Of a stretch of DNA of 54,606 nucleotides, positions 35,769-44,016 are shown piece by piece. The first letter of the stretch is position 1, and every line of letters begins with the position of its first letter. The notes below the pieces were generated by a model, which saw only the letters and a list, made by a program, of their open reading frames with translations, was not told the DNA's origin and did not search any database. The stretch lies in assembly GCF_001509475.1 (NCBI RefSeq), contig NZ_LLZG01000359.1:1-54606 (forward strand). The letters run 5' to 3'. A program made the position numbers and the translations under genes. The stretch is from Streptomyces regalis (GTDB lineage: Bacteria > Actinomycetota > Actinomycetes > Streptomycetales > Streptomycetaceae).

Positions 35769-35874
35769 CCAGGGTCGCGTTGTTCGACTCAGGGGTGACC
35801 CCTAGGGCCCCGTAGTCCTGGAGTCTGACCCCAATACAGCTCTGCGGGGTGACGACCGGCGTGGTCCGCGTCAC

Positions 35875-35880
35875 TACCTT
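35875..35880 (+). promoter_or_regulatory. candidate -10 box for a leaderless ABC operon transcript
   Basis: TACCTT at 35875-35880 lies 6 bp before the GTG at 35887, a spacing at which transcription would begin on the start codon. No ribosome binding site precedes the GTG. The -35 is not obvious. Confidence 0.4.
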
Positions 35881-35886
35881 CGAAGC

Positions 35887-36882
35887 GTGACTGTGATCGC
35901 GACCGAAAGCCTGAGCAAGCGGTTCCCCAGGGTGACCGCGCTTGACCGGCTCTCCGTGGACGTCGGGCCCGGTGTGACCGGACTCGTCGGAGCCAATGGA
36001 GCCGGCAAGTCCACACTGATCAAGATCCTGCTGGGTCTGTCCCCCGCCACCGAGGGCCGCGCCGAGGTGCTCGGCCTCGACGTCGCCACCAAGGGCGGCG
36101 CCATCCGCGAGCGCGTCGGGTACATGCCGGAGCACGACTGTCTGCCGCCCGACGTCTCGGCCACCGAGTTCGTCGTCCACATGGCGCGCATGTCCGGCCT
36201 TCCGCCCACCGCCGCGCGCGAGCGCACCGCGGACACGCTGCGTCACGTCGGTCTGTACGAGGAGCGCTACCGCCCCATCGGCGGCTACTCGACCGGCATG
36301 AAGCAGCGCGTGAAGCTGGCGCAGGCCTTGGTGCACGACCCGCAGCTGGTCTTCCTGGACGAGCCGACCAACGGCCTCGACCCGGTCGGCCGCGACGAGA
36401 TGCTCGGCCTCATCCGCCGTATCCACACAGACTTCGGCATCTCGGTCCTGGTCACCTCGCACCTCCTGGGCGAACTGGAGCGCACCTGCGACCACGTCGT
36501 CATCATCGACGGCGGCAAGCTCCTGCGCTCCAGCTCCACCACCGCCTTCACCCAGACCACCACGACCCTCGCCATCGAGGTCACCGACACCGACGACCAC
36601 CCGGACGGCACCCGCGCGGTGCGCGACGCGCTCCACGCGCGCGGGGTGGACGTCCTCGACGGAAGCGGCGGCCTCCCGGGCGCCGGTCACATCCTGCTGC
36701 TCACCGCGCAGGGCGACGAGACCTACGACCTGGTGCGGGACGTGGTCGCCGACCTCGGCCTCGGCCTGGTGCGCATGGAACAGCGCCGGCACCACATCTC
36801 GGAGGTCTTCACGGACAGCGAGCAGGGCAGCGAGCAGAGCACCGACGCACAGCGGAAGGAGGCGGTCGGCCATGGCGGTTGA
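35887..36882 (+). CDS. ABC transporter ATP-binding protein (CcmA/NatA type)
   Basis: A 331-residue nucleotide-binding protein. Walker A is GANGAGKST near 38, the signature YSTGMKQRVKL near 138, Walker B LVFLDEPTNGLD near 157, and the H-loop VTSHLLGELE near 195. The C-terminal 100 residues are variable, as in bacterial ABC-2 exporters. GTG start, probably leaderless. First gene of a four-gene operon with two ATPases and two permeases; the stop overlaps the next gene by 11 bp. The substrate is unknown. Confidence 0.9.
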   Translation: MTVIATESLSKRFPRVTALDRLSVDVGPGVTGLVGANGAGKSTLIKILLGLSPATEGRAEVLGLDVATKGGAIRERVGYMPEHDCLPPDVSATEFVVHMARMSGLPPTAARERTADTLRHVGLYEERYRPIGGYSTGMKQRVKLAQALVHDPQLVFLDEPTNGLDPVGRDEMLGLIRRIHTDFGISVLVTSHLLGELERTCDHVVIIDGGKLLRSSSTTAFTQTTTTLAIEVTDTDDHPDGTRAVRDALHARGVDVLDGSGGLPGAGHILLLTAQGDETYDLVRDVVADLGLGLVRMEQRRHHISEVFTDSEQGSEQSTDAQRKEAVGHGG

Positions 36883-37798
36883 GTACCCCACAGCGACACA
36901 GTCGGGTGACCAGACCCGTATCCACAACATCGGCTACCGCAGCTACGACGGCCCTCGCCTCGGCCGCTCCTACGCCACCCGGTCCCTCTACTCGCAGTCC
37001 CTGCGCGGCGCCTACGGCCTCGGCCGCTCGGTGAAGTCCAAGGTGCTGCCGATGCTGCTGTTCGTGGTGATGTGCGTGCCCGCGGCCATCATGGTCGCCG
37101 TCGCGGTCGCCACCAAGGCAAAGGACCTGCCCGTCGACTACACGCGCTACGCGATCATCATGCAGGCCGTCATCAGCCTGTACGTCGCCTCGCAGGCACC
37201 CCAGTCCGTCTCCCGCGACCTGCGCTTCAAGACCGTACCGCTGTACTTCTCGCGGCCCATCGAGACCGCCGACTACGTACGGGCGAAGTTCGCGGCACTG
37301 GCCTCCGCGCTGTTCATCCTCACCGCGGCACCGCTGCTCGTGCTCTACGTGGGCGCACTGCTGGCCAAGCTCGACTTCGCCGACCAGACCAAGGGATTCG
37401 CACAGGGACTCGTCTCCGTGGCACTGCTCTCGCTGCTCTTCGCCGGCCTCGGCCTGGTCATCGCGTCGGTCACCCCGCGCCGCGGCTTCGGCATCGCGGC
37501 CGTGATCGCCGTACTGACCATCTCCTACGGCGCGGTGTCCACACTCCAGGCCATCGCCGACGCCCAGTCCCTCGGGGACGGCGGGGGCAGCAGCGGGGCC
37601 ATCGCCTGGATCGGCCTCTTCTCGCCGGTCACGCTCATCGACGGCGTGCAGTCCGCCTTCCTGGGCGCGAGCTCCGCGTTCCCGGGCGGGGTGGGCCCGA
37701 GCAGCGGCGAAGGCGCCCTGTACGTCCTTGTCACCCTCGGCCTGATCGCCGCGAGTTACGGCCTGCTGATGCGCCGCTACCGAAAGGTCGGACTGTGA
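36872..37798 (+). CDS. ABC-2 type transporter permease
   Basis: A 308-residue permease. A soluble, Tyr/Arg-rich N-terminus (IHNIGYRSYDGPRLGRSYAT) is followed by about six membrane helices from residue 50 on, ending LVTLGLIAASYGLLMRRYRK. The ATG at 36872 lies inside the end of the upstream ATPase gene, and the TGA overlaps the GTG of the next ATPase (GTGA). It probably dimerises with the permease at 38718. Confidence 0.88.
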   Translation: MAVEYPTATQSGDQTRIHNIGYRSYDGPRLGRSYATRSLYSQSLRGAYGLGRSVKSKVLPMLLFVVMCVPAAIMVAVAVATKAKDLPVDYTRYAIIMQAVISLYVASQAPQSVSRDLRFKTVPLYFSRPIETADYVRAKFAALASALFILTAAPLLVLYVGALLAKLDFADQTKGFAQGLVSVALLSLLFAGLGLVIASVTPRRGFGIAAVIAVLTISYGAVSTLQAIADAQSLGDGGGSSGAIAWIGLFSPVTLIDGVQSAFLGASSAFPGGVGPSSGEGALYVLVTLGLIAASYGLLMRRYRKVGL

Positions 37799-38706
37799 CC
37801 ACGCTCTCCATCGACCACGTCTCCCGCTGGTTCGGCAACGTGGTCGCCGTCAACGACATCACCATGACGATCGGCCCCGGCGTCACCGGCCTCCTCGGCC
37901 CCAACGGAGCCGGAAAGTCCACCCTCATCAACATGATGGGCGGCTTCCTGGCTCCCTCCACCGGCACCGTCACCCTCGACGGACAGCCGGTCTGGCGCAA
38001 CGAGGCGATCTACAAGCACATCGGCATCGTCCCCGAGCGCGAGGCGATGTACGACTTCCTCACCGGCCGCGAATTCGTCGTCGCCAACGCCGAGTTGCAC
38101 GGCCTGGGCGCCAAGGCCGCCCAAAAGGCCCTGGCCACAGTCGAGATGGAGTACGCACAGGACCGAAAGATCTCCACGTACTCCAAGGGCATGCGCCAGC
38201 GCGTGAAGATGGCGAGCGCCCTCGTCCACGCCCCCTCGCTGCTCCTGCTCGACGAGCCCTTCAACGGCATGGACCCGCGCCAGCGCATGCAGCTCATGGA
38301 CCTGCTGCGACGCATGGGAGACGAGGGCCGCACCGTGCTGTTCTCCTCCCACATCCTCGAAGAGGTCGAGCAACTCGCCTGGCACATCGAGGTCGTCGTC
38401 GCAGGGCGGCACGCGGCCAGCGGTGACTTCCGCAAGATCCGCCGCCTGATGACCGACCGCCCGCACCGCTACCTGGTGCGCTCCAGCGACGACCGCACCC
38501 TCGCGGCCGCGCTGATCGCCGACCCGTCGACGTCCGGGATCGAGGTCGACCTGGCCGAGGGCGCGTTGCACATCCAGGCCGTCGACTTCGGCCGCTTCAC
38601 GGCCCTGCTGCCGCGGGTGGCACGCGACCACGGCATCCGCCTGCTCACGGTCTCGCCGTCCGACGAGTCCCTCGAGTCCGTCTTCTCGTATCTCGTCGCG
38701 GCGTAG
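37795..38706 (+). CDS. ABC transporter ATP-binding protein, second
   Basis: A 303-residue ATPase paralogous to the one at 35887. Walker A is GPNGAGKST near 37, the signature YSKGMRQRVKM near 133, Walker B LLLLDEPFNGMD near 150, and SSHILEEVEQL near 185. GTG at 37795 overlaps the permease stop by 4 bp (GTGA), showing translational coupling. Each permease appears paired with its own ATPase. Confidence 0.9.
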   Translation: MTTLSIDHVSRWFGNVVAVNDITMTIGPGVTGLLGPNGAGKSTLINMMGGFLAPSTGTVTLDGQPVWRNEAIYKHIGIVPEREAMYDFLTGREFVVANAELHGLGAKAAQKALATVEMEYAQDRKISTYSKGMRQRVKMASALVHAPSLLLLDEPFNGMDPRQRMQLMDLLRRMGDEGRTVLFSSHILEEVEQLAWHIEVVVAGRHAASGDFRKIRRLMTDRPHRYLVRSSDDRTLAAALIADPSTSGIEVDLAEGALHIQAVDFGRFTALLPRVARDHGIRLLTVSPSDESLESVFSYLVAA

Positions 38707-38717
38707 GAGGCCGAAAG

Positions 38718-39437
38718 ATGTACGACCCCACAGTCGCCCGGCTCACCTACCGGGCCCTGCTCGGCCGCCGCCGGGCCCTCATCCTGGGCGCGTTGCCGAT
38801 GCTCCTCATCGCGGTCTCCGTGGTGGTGCGCGGCCTCGCCGGAGCCGACGACCAGACCGCGTCGGACCTGCTCGGCGGGCTGGCGCTCGCCACCATGGTG
38901 CCGATCATCGGAGTCATCGCCGGCACGGGCGCGATCGGGCCCGAGATCGACGACGGCTCGGTGGTGTATCTGCTGTCCAAGCCGGTGAAACGGTCGACGA
39001 TCATCTTCACCAAGCTGATCGTGGCGATCGCCGTGACGATGGTGTTCTCGGCGCTGCCCACCTTCATCGCCGGGTTCATCCTGAACGGCAACGGCCAGCA
39101 GATCGCCGTCGCCTACACGGTGGCCGCCCTGGTCGCCTCCATCGCCTACGCAGCGCTCTTCCTGCTGCTCGGCACGGTGTCCCGGCACGCGGTGGTCTTC
39201 GGGCTCGTCTACGCGCTCGTCTGGGAGGCCCTGTTCGGCTCCCTGGTGTCGGGCGCGCGCACGCTGAGCGTCCAGCAGTGGGCGCTGGCGGTGGCGCAGA
39301 AGGTCGCCGGCGGGGAGATGGTGACGTCGGACGTCACACTGCCCACGGCGACGGTGCTGTTGGCGCTGGTGACCGTGCTCGCGACCTGGTACGCGGGACA
39401 GAAGCTGCGGTCGCTGACGCTCGCCGGTGAGGAGTGA
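38718..39437 (+). CDS. ABC-2 type transporter permease, second
   Basis: A 239-residue six-helix permease. It starts MYDPTVARLTYRALLGRRRA, contains GTGAIGPEIDDGSVVYLLSK (the ABC-2 core between helices) and LIVAIAVTMVFSALP, and ends with a basic tail. GGAGG precedes the ATG by 7 bp. It is shorter than the first permease. The operon ends in a hairpin about 20 bp later. Confidence 0.88.
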   Translation: MYDPTVARLTYRALLGRRRALILGALPMLLIAVSVVVRGLAGADDQTASDLLGGLALATMVPIIGVIAGTGAIGPEIDDGSVVYLLSKPVKRSTIIFTKLIVAIAVTMVFSALPTFIAGFILNGNGQQIAVAYTVAALVASIAYAALFLLLGTVSRHAVVFGLVYALVWEALFGSLVSGARTLSVQQWALAVAQKVAGGEMVTSDVTLPTATVLLALVTVLATWYAGQKLRSLTLAGEE

Positions 39438-39455
39438 CCCGTCCGTGAGACGTAA

Positions 39456-39485
39456 AGAGCCGGGCCCCTGACCGGGCCCGCTCTT
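39456..39485 (+). terminator. terminator of the ABC operon
   Basis: AGAGC-C-GGGCCC and GGGCCC-GCTCT form an 11-bp stem with one bulged C, an AA-leading flank and TTGA after it, 19 bp past the last ABC-operon stop. Confidence 0.75.
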
Positions 39486-39551
39486 GACGGAGGCTTCACC
39501 ACTGTCCGGGCACACTGAGAACACGGGAACGGTCGGCTGAGAGGAACGGGG

Positions 39552-39752
39552 ATGGCAGACGACTGGGACGACCTCGTCCTGGACGAGGACTTCATACGGT
39601 CCGCCGAGACGTCCGAACCGTCCGCCCGCGCCCGCATGCTGGCCGCCCGCTGGCGCCGCGAGAAGCCCGAGCCGCAGCCGTGGCGCTCCGACGAGCCGCC
39701 CGCCGGGTGGTTCTTCAGCAAGGGGCGCCGACGCAAGTGGCGCCGCCGGTAA
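39552..39752 (+). CDS. small conserved basic-tailed protein
   Basis: A 66-residue protein with an acidic start (MADDWDDLVLDEDFIR) and an Arg/Lys/Trp-rich end (GWFFSKGRRRKWRRR); no membrane helix. The ATG follows AGGAACGGGG. Codon third positions are strongly G/C, as in true genes here. From memory a protein like this occurs between the ABC operon and the HAD/serS genes in other Streptomyces. The charge profile suggests nucleic-acid or membrane-surface binding; the function is unknown. Confidence 0.7.
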   Translation: MADDWDDLVLDEDFIRSAETSEPSARARMLAARWRREKPEPQPWRSDEPPAGWFFSKGRRRKWRRR

Positions 39753-39756
39753 GGGG

Positions 39757-39809
39757 CGTACGGCGCCTCACCGGGGCTTCTTAATCAGTGGCGCCCAACT
39801 CGCCGTACG
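39757..39809. terminator. long inverted repeat after the small basic protein
   Basis: CGTACGGCG (39757-39765) and its exact complement (39801-39809) flank 35 bp that contain two GGCGCC units, so alternative hairpins are possible. It begins 5 bp after the stop of the 66-residue protein and probably terminates it. Confidence 0.5.
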
Positions 39810-39878
39810 GGCACAGTGGTTGTGTCCACACCGCCGGACGACGAGTTCGGCACCACGTTCTGGGAGAGGAGTCCGACG

Positions 39879-39941
39879 ATGTCCATGCACGGCAGTACGT
39901 CGAGCTTCCGACAGGGCAGTCGGCGGCGGACTCCGGAGTAA
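39879..39941 (+). CDS. possible 20-residue peptide
   Basis: ATG-TCC-ATG... encodes MSMHGSTSSFRQGSRRRTPE. GAGAGGAG is placed 7 bp before the ATG, a better site than most genes here. The ORF ends inside a nested hairpin (GGACTC-CGGA / TCCG-TA-GAGTCC, about 39929-39961). It could be a leader peptide or a regulatory peptide, or chance. No known leader type is recognised. Confidence 0.25.
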   Translation: MSMHGSTSSFRQGSRRRTPE

Positions 39942-40066
39942 TCCCTACCCCTCCGTAGAGTCCGTACCGCACGGGGAGCTGCCCGGGGCGGCCGCTTCGA
40001 GCACGCGGCGCGCTGCGCTGACGTGGGCCGCCTTCCCAGTCACCGCCCCTCGGGGAGGGGCCCTGC

Positions 40067-40139
40067 GCTGGGGCGGCACGGGTGGGCCGCGCAACTCGGC
40101 GCTGCGGAGCGCCGCTGCGCCCACCTGTGCCGCCCCAGC
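40067..40139. repeat. large palindromic element, possibly dispersed
   Basis: The arms at 40067-40087 and 40119-40139 are 21 bp and complementary with one mismatch. They enclose a second perfect hairpin, GGCGCT (40098-40103) / AGCGCC (40108-40113). Sequence to the right (GCGGCACGACTGCCCGCAG) resembles intergenic text I recall from other Streptomyces. It could be a MITE-like or REP-like repeat; only one copy lies in this window. Confidence 0.6.
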
Positions 40140-40218
40140 GGCACGACTGCCCGCAGCTACGCAGATACGACCGCCCGTTGCGGCACGGACGCGACCGCAC
40201 GTGGCCGGCAGCCGCTGA

Positions 40219-41055
40219 TCAGCCGAGCAACCGCTCCAACACCACCGCGATCCCGTCCTCCTCGTTGGAGGCCGTCACCTCGTCCGCCACCGTCCTGAGC
40301 TCCTCGTGAGCGTTGGCCATCGCCACGCCCCGAGCCGACCACGCGAACATCGGGATGTCGTTCGGCATGTCACCGAAGGCGATCGTGTCGGCGGCCTTCA
40401 GGCCCAGGCGGCGGGCCGCCAAGGACAGGCCCGTTGCCTTGGACAGGCCCAGGGGCAGGAGCTCGACGATGCCCTCGCCCGCCATGGCCACCGTGACGAA
40501 TCCGCCGGCGGCCTGCCGGGCGGCCTCTGCCAGCTCGTCGTCCGACAGGTCCGGATGCTGTATGTAGATCTTGTTCAGCGGGGCGCTCCACAGATCCGAC
40601 GCGTCCGTGAACGGAGTCGACGGGAGCGTGCCCGTGACCGCGTAGCCGGGTCCCACCAGGACGTCGCCGTCCAGGCCGTCGCGGCTCGCCGCCAGGAACA
40701 GCGGGCCGACCTCCGCCTCGATCTTGGCCAGGGCCACGCCCGCCAGCTGGCGGTCCAGGGTCACCGACGTCAGCAGGCGGTGCTCGCCGGCGTCGTACAC
40801 CTGGGCGCCCTGACCGCAGACGGCGAGGCCCTCGTAGCCGAGGTCGTCGAGGATGTGCCGCGTCCACGGGACCGCGCGGCCCGTCACGACGATGTGCGCG
40901 GCGCCCGCCGCGGTGGCCGCGGCGAGGGCGTCACGGGTGCGCTGCGAGACCGACTCGTCGGAGCGCAGAAGCGTTCCGTCGAGGTCGGTCGCGATCAGCT
41001 TGTACGGGAAGCCCTCGGACACCTCGCCGGAAGCCTCGCCGGCCGCCTCGCTCAC
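40219..41055 (-). CDS. Cof-type HAD phosphatase coupled to serS
   Basis: A 278-residue HAD-IIB phosphatase: [15 protein letters not shown] near 18, [11 protein letters not shown] near 50, [17 protein letters not shown] near 222, [10 protein letters not shown] near 263. GTG at 41055 overlaps the serS TGA (GTGA), so it is translated with seryl-tRNA synthetase. From memory the same pairing is conserved in Streptomyces. Paralogue of the protein at 29242. The substrate is unknown; a link to serine or tRNA metabolism is only suggested by the coupling. Confidence 0.87.
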   Translation of the reverse strand: MSEAAGEASGEVSEGFPYKLIATDLDGTLLRSDESVSQRTRDALAAATAAGAAHIVVTGRAVPWTRHILDDLGYEGLAVCGQGAQVYDAGEHRLLTSVTLDRQLAGVALAKIEAEVGPLFLAASRDGLDGDVLVGPGYAVTGTLPSTPFTDASDLWSAPLNKIYIQHPDLSDDELAEAARQAAGGFVTVAMAGEGIVELLPLGLSKATGLSLAARRLGLKAADTIAFGDMPNDIPMFAWSARGVAMANAHEELRTVADEVTASNEEDGIAVVLERLLG

Positions 41056-42329
41056 TTGGCCACCGGCTCCAGGACTTCCCGGCCGCCCAGGTACGGGCGC
41101 AGCACCTCGGGGACCCGGACGGAGCCGTCGGCCTGCTGGTGGTTCTCCAGGATCGCCACGATGGTGCGCGGTACGGCGCACAGCGTGCCGTTGAGCGTCG
41201 CCAGCGGCTGCACCTTCTTGCCGTCACGCAGGCGCACCGACAGTCGGCGGGCCTGGAAGCTGTCGCAGTTGGAGGCCGAGGTCAGCTCGCGGTACTTGCC
41301 CTGGGTCGGGATCCACGCCTCGCAGTCGAACTTGCGGGACGCCGACGCGCCCAGGTCGCCCGAGGCCACGTCGATGACCTGGAAGGGCAGCTCGAGGCCG
41401 GTGAGCCACTGCTTCTCCCAGTCCAGGAGCCGCTTGTGCTCGTTCTCCGCGTCCTCGGGGGCGACGTACGAGAACATCTCGACCTTGTCGAACTGGTGCA
41501 CGCGGAAGATGCCGCGCGTGTCCTTGCCGTACGTGCCGGCCTCGCGGCGGAAGCACGGCGAGAAGCCCGCGTAGCGCAGCGGCAGCTTCTCGGCGTCGAG
41601 GATCTCGTCCATGTGGTACGCGGCGAGCGGGACCTCGGAGGTGCCGACCAGGTAGTAGTCGTCCTTCTCCAGGTGGTAGACGTTCTCCGCGGCCTGGCCG
41701 AGGAAGCCGGTGCCCTCCATGGCGCGCGGGCGGACCAGCGCCGGGGTGAGCATCGGGATGAACCCGGCCTCGGTGGCCTGGGCGATCGCCGCGTTGACCA
41801 GTGCCAGTTCCAGCAGGGCGCCGACGCCGGTGAGGTAGTAGAAGCGCGAGCCGGACACCTTGGCGCCGCGCTCGACGTCGATGGCGCCCAGCGCCTCGCC
41901 GAGCTCGAGGTGGTCCTTGGGCTCGAAGCCCTCGGCGCCGAAGTCGCGGATGGTGCCGTGCGTCTCCAGGACGACGAAGTCCTCCTCGCCGCCGACCGGG
42001 ACGTCGGGGTGCACGAGGTTGCCGAGCTGCAGCGCGAGCCGCTTGGTCTCCTCGTCCGCCTCGCTCTGCTCGGCGTCGGCCGCCTTGACGTCGGCGGCAA
42101 GCTGGCTCGCCTTCTTCAGCAGCTCGGCCTTCTCGTCGCCCGAGGCCTTGGGGATGAGCTTGCCGAGGTTCTTCTGCTCGGAACGCAGTTCGTCGAAGCG
42201 GACGCCGGACGACCTGCGCCGCTCGTCGGCAGACAGGAGGGCGTCGACGAGCGCGACGTCCTCTCCACGGGCGCGCTGCGAGGCGCGCACTCGGTCGGGG
42301 TCCTCACGGAGCAGGCGAAGGTCAATCAC
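41052..42329 (-). CDS. serS: seryl-tRNA synthetase
   Basis: A 425-residue class-II synthetase that charges tRNA-Ser. The N-terminal coiled-coil tRNA-binding arm (about 30-100) begins [20 protein letters not shown]. The catalytic core has the motif-2 region [20 protein letters not shown] near 260-280 and motif 3 near 385 ([16 protein letters not shown]). GTG at 42329 was chosen because it gives the standard N-terminus; the longer frame reads through the DnaA-box region. Coupled to the HAD gene downstream. No T-box leader was seen. Confidence 0.97.
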   Translation of the reverse strand: MIDLRLLREDPDRVRASQRARGEDVALVDALLSADERRRSSGVRFDELRSEQKNLGKLIPKASGDEKAELLKKASQLAADVKAADAEQSEADEETKRLALQLGNLVHPDVPVGGEEDFVVLETHGTIRDFGAEGFEPKDHLELGEALGAIDVERGAKVSGSRFYYLTGVGALLELALVNAAIAQATEAGFIPMLTPALVRPRAMEGTGFLGQAAENVYHLEKDDYYLVGTSEVPLAAYHMDEILDAEKLPLRYAGFSPCFRREAGTYGKDTRGIFRVHQFDKVEMFSYVAPEDAENEHKRLLDWEKQWLTGLELPFQVIDVASGDLGASASRKFDCEAWIPTQGKYRELTSASNCDSFQARRLSVRLRDGKKVQPLATLNGTLCAVPRTIVAILENHQQADGSVRVPEVLRPYLGGREVLEPVAK

Positions 42330-42918
42330 GCGCTCAAGGCTACCGGGGCGGGGTGACAGCCCACGACTCGCTATTCCGAACCACGGCTTACGTTCCGTTA
42401 TGAGTGAATTGCGAGGCGTGTCAATAAAAGGCGTCTCACTCCCTGGAACGGGGCAGGTGCGAGGCGGCCGGTTGACTCGACTCCCTTGTGGAGAACGGGA
42501 TTTGGGCCGGGGTTGTCCACAGGAATCCCCAGCCGGGGAAGAGTTATCCACAGGGTGTGTGGATGGACTGTGGACGCCGGAATTGATCACTCCGCAACAT
42601 GTCGAGCAAGTCGAAGATTCCCAGGACAAACCCTATCCATCCCCACTTTCGAGTGGAAAGCGGTCGCCCCAAAGGATTACCCAAAGGAAAAGAGTGGACG
42701 AAGGGTGACTTGCTCGATGGTGGACGCCGAGGTGGCCCGGAGGGCTATTTGTCGACAGGCTCACCCTTGGTTGTCGACTTGTCCCCAGGTCGAGAAGAGT
42801 ACCTGTGGATAACGCCTGTGGATAACGATAATCAGCTGGTAGTACCGGTGTGAAACCTGCACGGGCGCCGATCGGAACCGGCCGCCACGGGCCGGCCCAA
42901 GCGCTCGTCACGCGCCGC
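42330..42918. other. gene-free stretch between serS and pheA
   Basis: 589 bp with no gene; frames through it lack codon bias. It is dominated by DnaA boxes between 42487 and 42825 and is visibly more AT-rich than the flanking genes, with patches such as ATGAGTGAATTGCG and CAATAAAAGG near 42400-42430. The serS promoter must also lie here. Confidence 0.75.
42487..42825. other. cluster of DnaA boxes
   Basis: There are four exact boxes: TTGTCCACA at 42513-42521, TTATCCACA at 42544-42552, and TGTGGATAA (reverse strand) at 42804-42812 and 42817-42825. Three have one mismatch: TGTGGAGAA 42487-42495, TTGTCGACA 42749-42757, TTGTCCCCA 42779-42787. Two are weaker: 42558-42566 and 42569-42577. The two ends of the cluster face each other. 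This density is far above chance for GC-rich DNA and resembles reported datA-like DnaA-titrating clusters. Confidence 0.85.
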
Positions 42919-43851
42919 TCAGAACCGCCCGTCCTGGCACCGCGCCACCCAGTCCGCCGCCGACACGAACGCCTCGTCCGACGTCCCCAGCCGCGGCGGC
43001 CGCACATCCCCCGGCTCCATGTCCGCGCGCGGGTACGAGCCCAGGAACCGCACCTCCAGGCAGATCCGCTTCAGCCCCATCAGTGCCTCGGCCACCCGGC
43101 GATCGGAGATGTGCCCCTCGGCGTCGATGCAGAAGCAGTAGTTGCCGATGCCGGCGCCGGTGGGCCGGGACTGCAGCAGCATCAGGTTGATGCCGCGCGT
43201 GGCGAACTCGCCCAGGAGGTCGCGCAGACCGCCGGGGTGGTCATCGCGCTGCCACAGCACGACGGACGTCTTGTCCGCGCCGCTCGGTGCCGCGGGCCGG
43301 GCCGGCCGGCCCACCAGCACGAACCTCGTCTGGGCGTTCTCCGCGTCGTGGATCCCGGTCTCCAGGGCCTCGAGGCCGTACCGGGCGGCCGCGAACTCGC
43401 CCGCGAAGGCGGCGTCGTACTGGCCCTCCTGGACCAGGCGCGCGGCGTCCGCGTTCGAGGCGGCGGACTCCCAGTGGGCGTCCGGCAGGTTCTTCTTGAG
43501 CCAGTTGCGCACCTGCGGCTGGGCGGCCGGGTGTGCGGAGACCGTCTTGATGTCCGACAGCTTGGTGCCGGGCCTGACCAGCAGCGCGAAAGTGATCGAC
43601 AGCAGCACCTCGCGGTAGATCATCAACGGCTTGCCCGCGACCAGCTCGTCGAGCGTGGTCGTGATCCCGCCCTCGACGGAGTTCTCGATCGGTACGAACG
43701 CGGCCTCGGCCTCGCCGACGCGCACCGCGTCGAGCGCGGACTGTACGGACACGTACGGGATCAGCTCCCGGGTCGCGGCCTCGGGAAGCGTGCGCAGGGC
43801 GACTTCGGTGAAGGTGCCCTCGGGGCCGAGATAGGCGTAGCTCGCTGGCAT
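42919..43851 (-). CDS. pheA: prephenate dehydratase
   Basis: A 310-residue enzyme converting prephenate to phenylpyruvate for phenylalanine synthesis. The catalytic domain (1-185) starts YAYLGPEGTFTEVALR and has VPIENSVEGGITTTLDEL near 53 and the catalytic TRF in AQTRFVLVG near 173. The C-terminal ACT domain (about 195-280) has GGLRDLLGEFATRGINLMLL; the usual ESRP phenylalanine-binding motif is QSRP here. ATG at 43851. Leftward, upstream of the DnaA-box cluster and serS. Confidence 0.96.
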   Translation of the reverse strand: MPASYAYLGPEGTFTEVALRTLPEAATRELIPYVSVQSALDAVRVGEAEAAFVPIENSVEGGITTTLDELVAGKPLMIYREVLLSITFALLVRPGTKLSDIKTVSAHPAAQPQVRNWLKKNLPDAHWESAASNADAARLVQEGQYDAAFAGEFAAARYGLEALETGIHDAENAQTRFVLVGRPARPAAPSGADKTSVVLWQRDDHPGGLRDLLGEFATRGINLMLLQSRPTGAGIGNYCFCIDAEGHISDRRVAEALMGLKRICLEVRFLGSYPRADMEPGDVRPPRLGTSDEAFVSAADWVARCQDGRF

Positions 43852-44016
43852 GCCCTCACCCTAATGGGCCTTGCGAAACGCGGCGGACACATCTCACCCG
43901 GCCGCGCCGAGGGCGATCCGGACGCCGGCTCACGGAATGCGCGAGCTCAGCCCGGCGCACCCCGGGCCGGCCCAGCTCACCCCCTGCTCGGCTCCGTCCT
44001 GCCCCGCCGCCCCGCG

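Larger units (their letters stand above)
39753..40218. other. gene-poor stretch rich in palindromes
   Basis: 466 bp with no long gene. It holds a 9-bp cruciform pair CGTACGGCG (39757-39765) / CGCCGTACG (39801-39809), a possible 20-codon ORF at 39879-39941 followed by a nested GGACTC/GAGTCC hairpin, and a strong 21-bp-arm palindromic element at 40067-40139 with a GC-rich tail. Confidence 0.6.

Noticed and set aside
42330..42480. T-box or other leader for serS
   Set aside because: No T-box conserved sequence, specifier loop or terminator pair seen.
42330..42918. Possible oriC
   Set aside because: DnaA boxes are clustered but number far fewer than in a Streptomyces oriC (about 19), and dnaA and dnaN are not adjacent.
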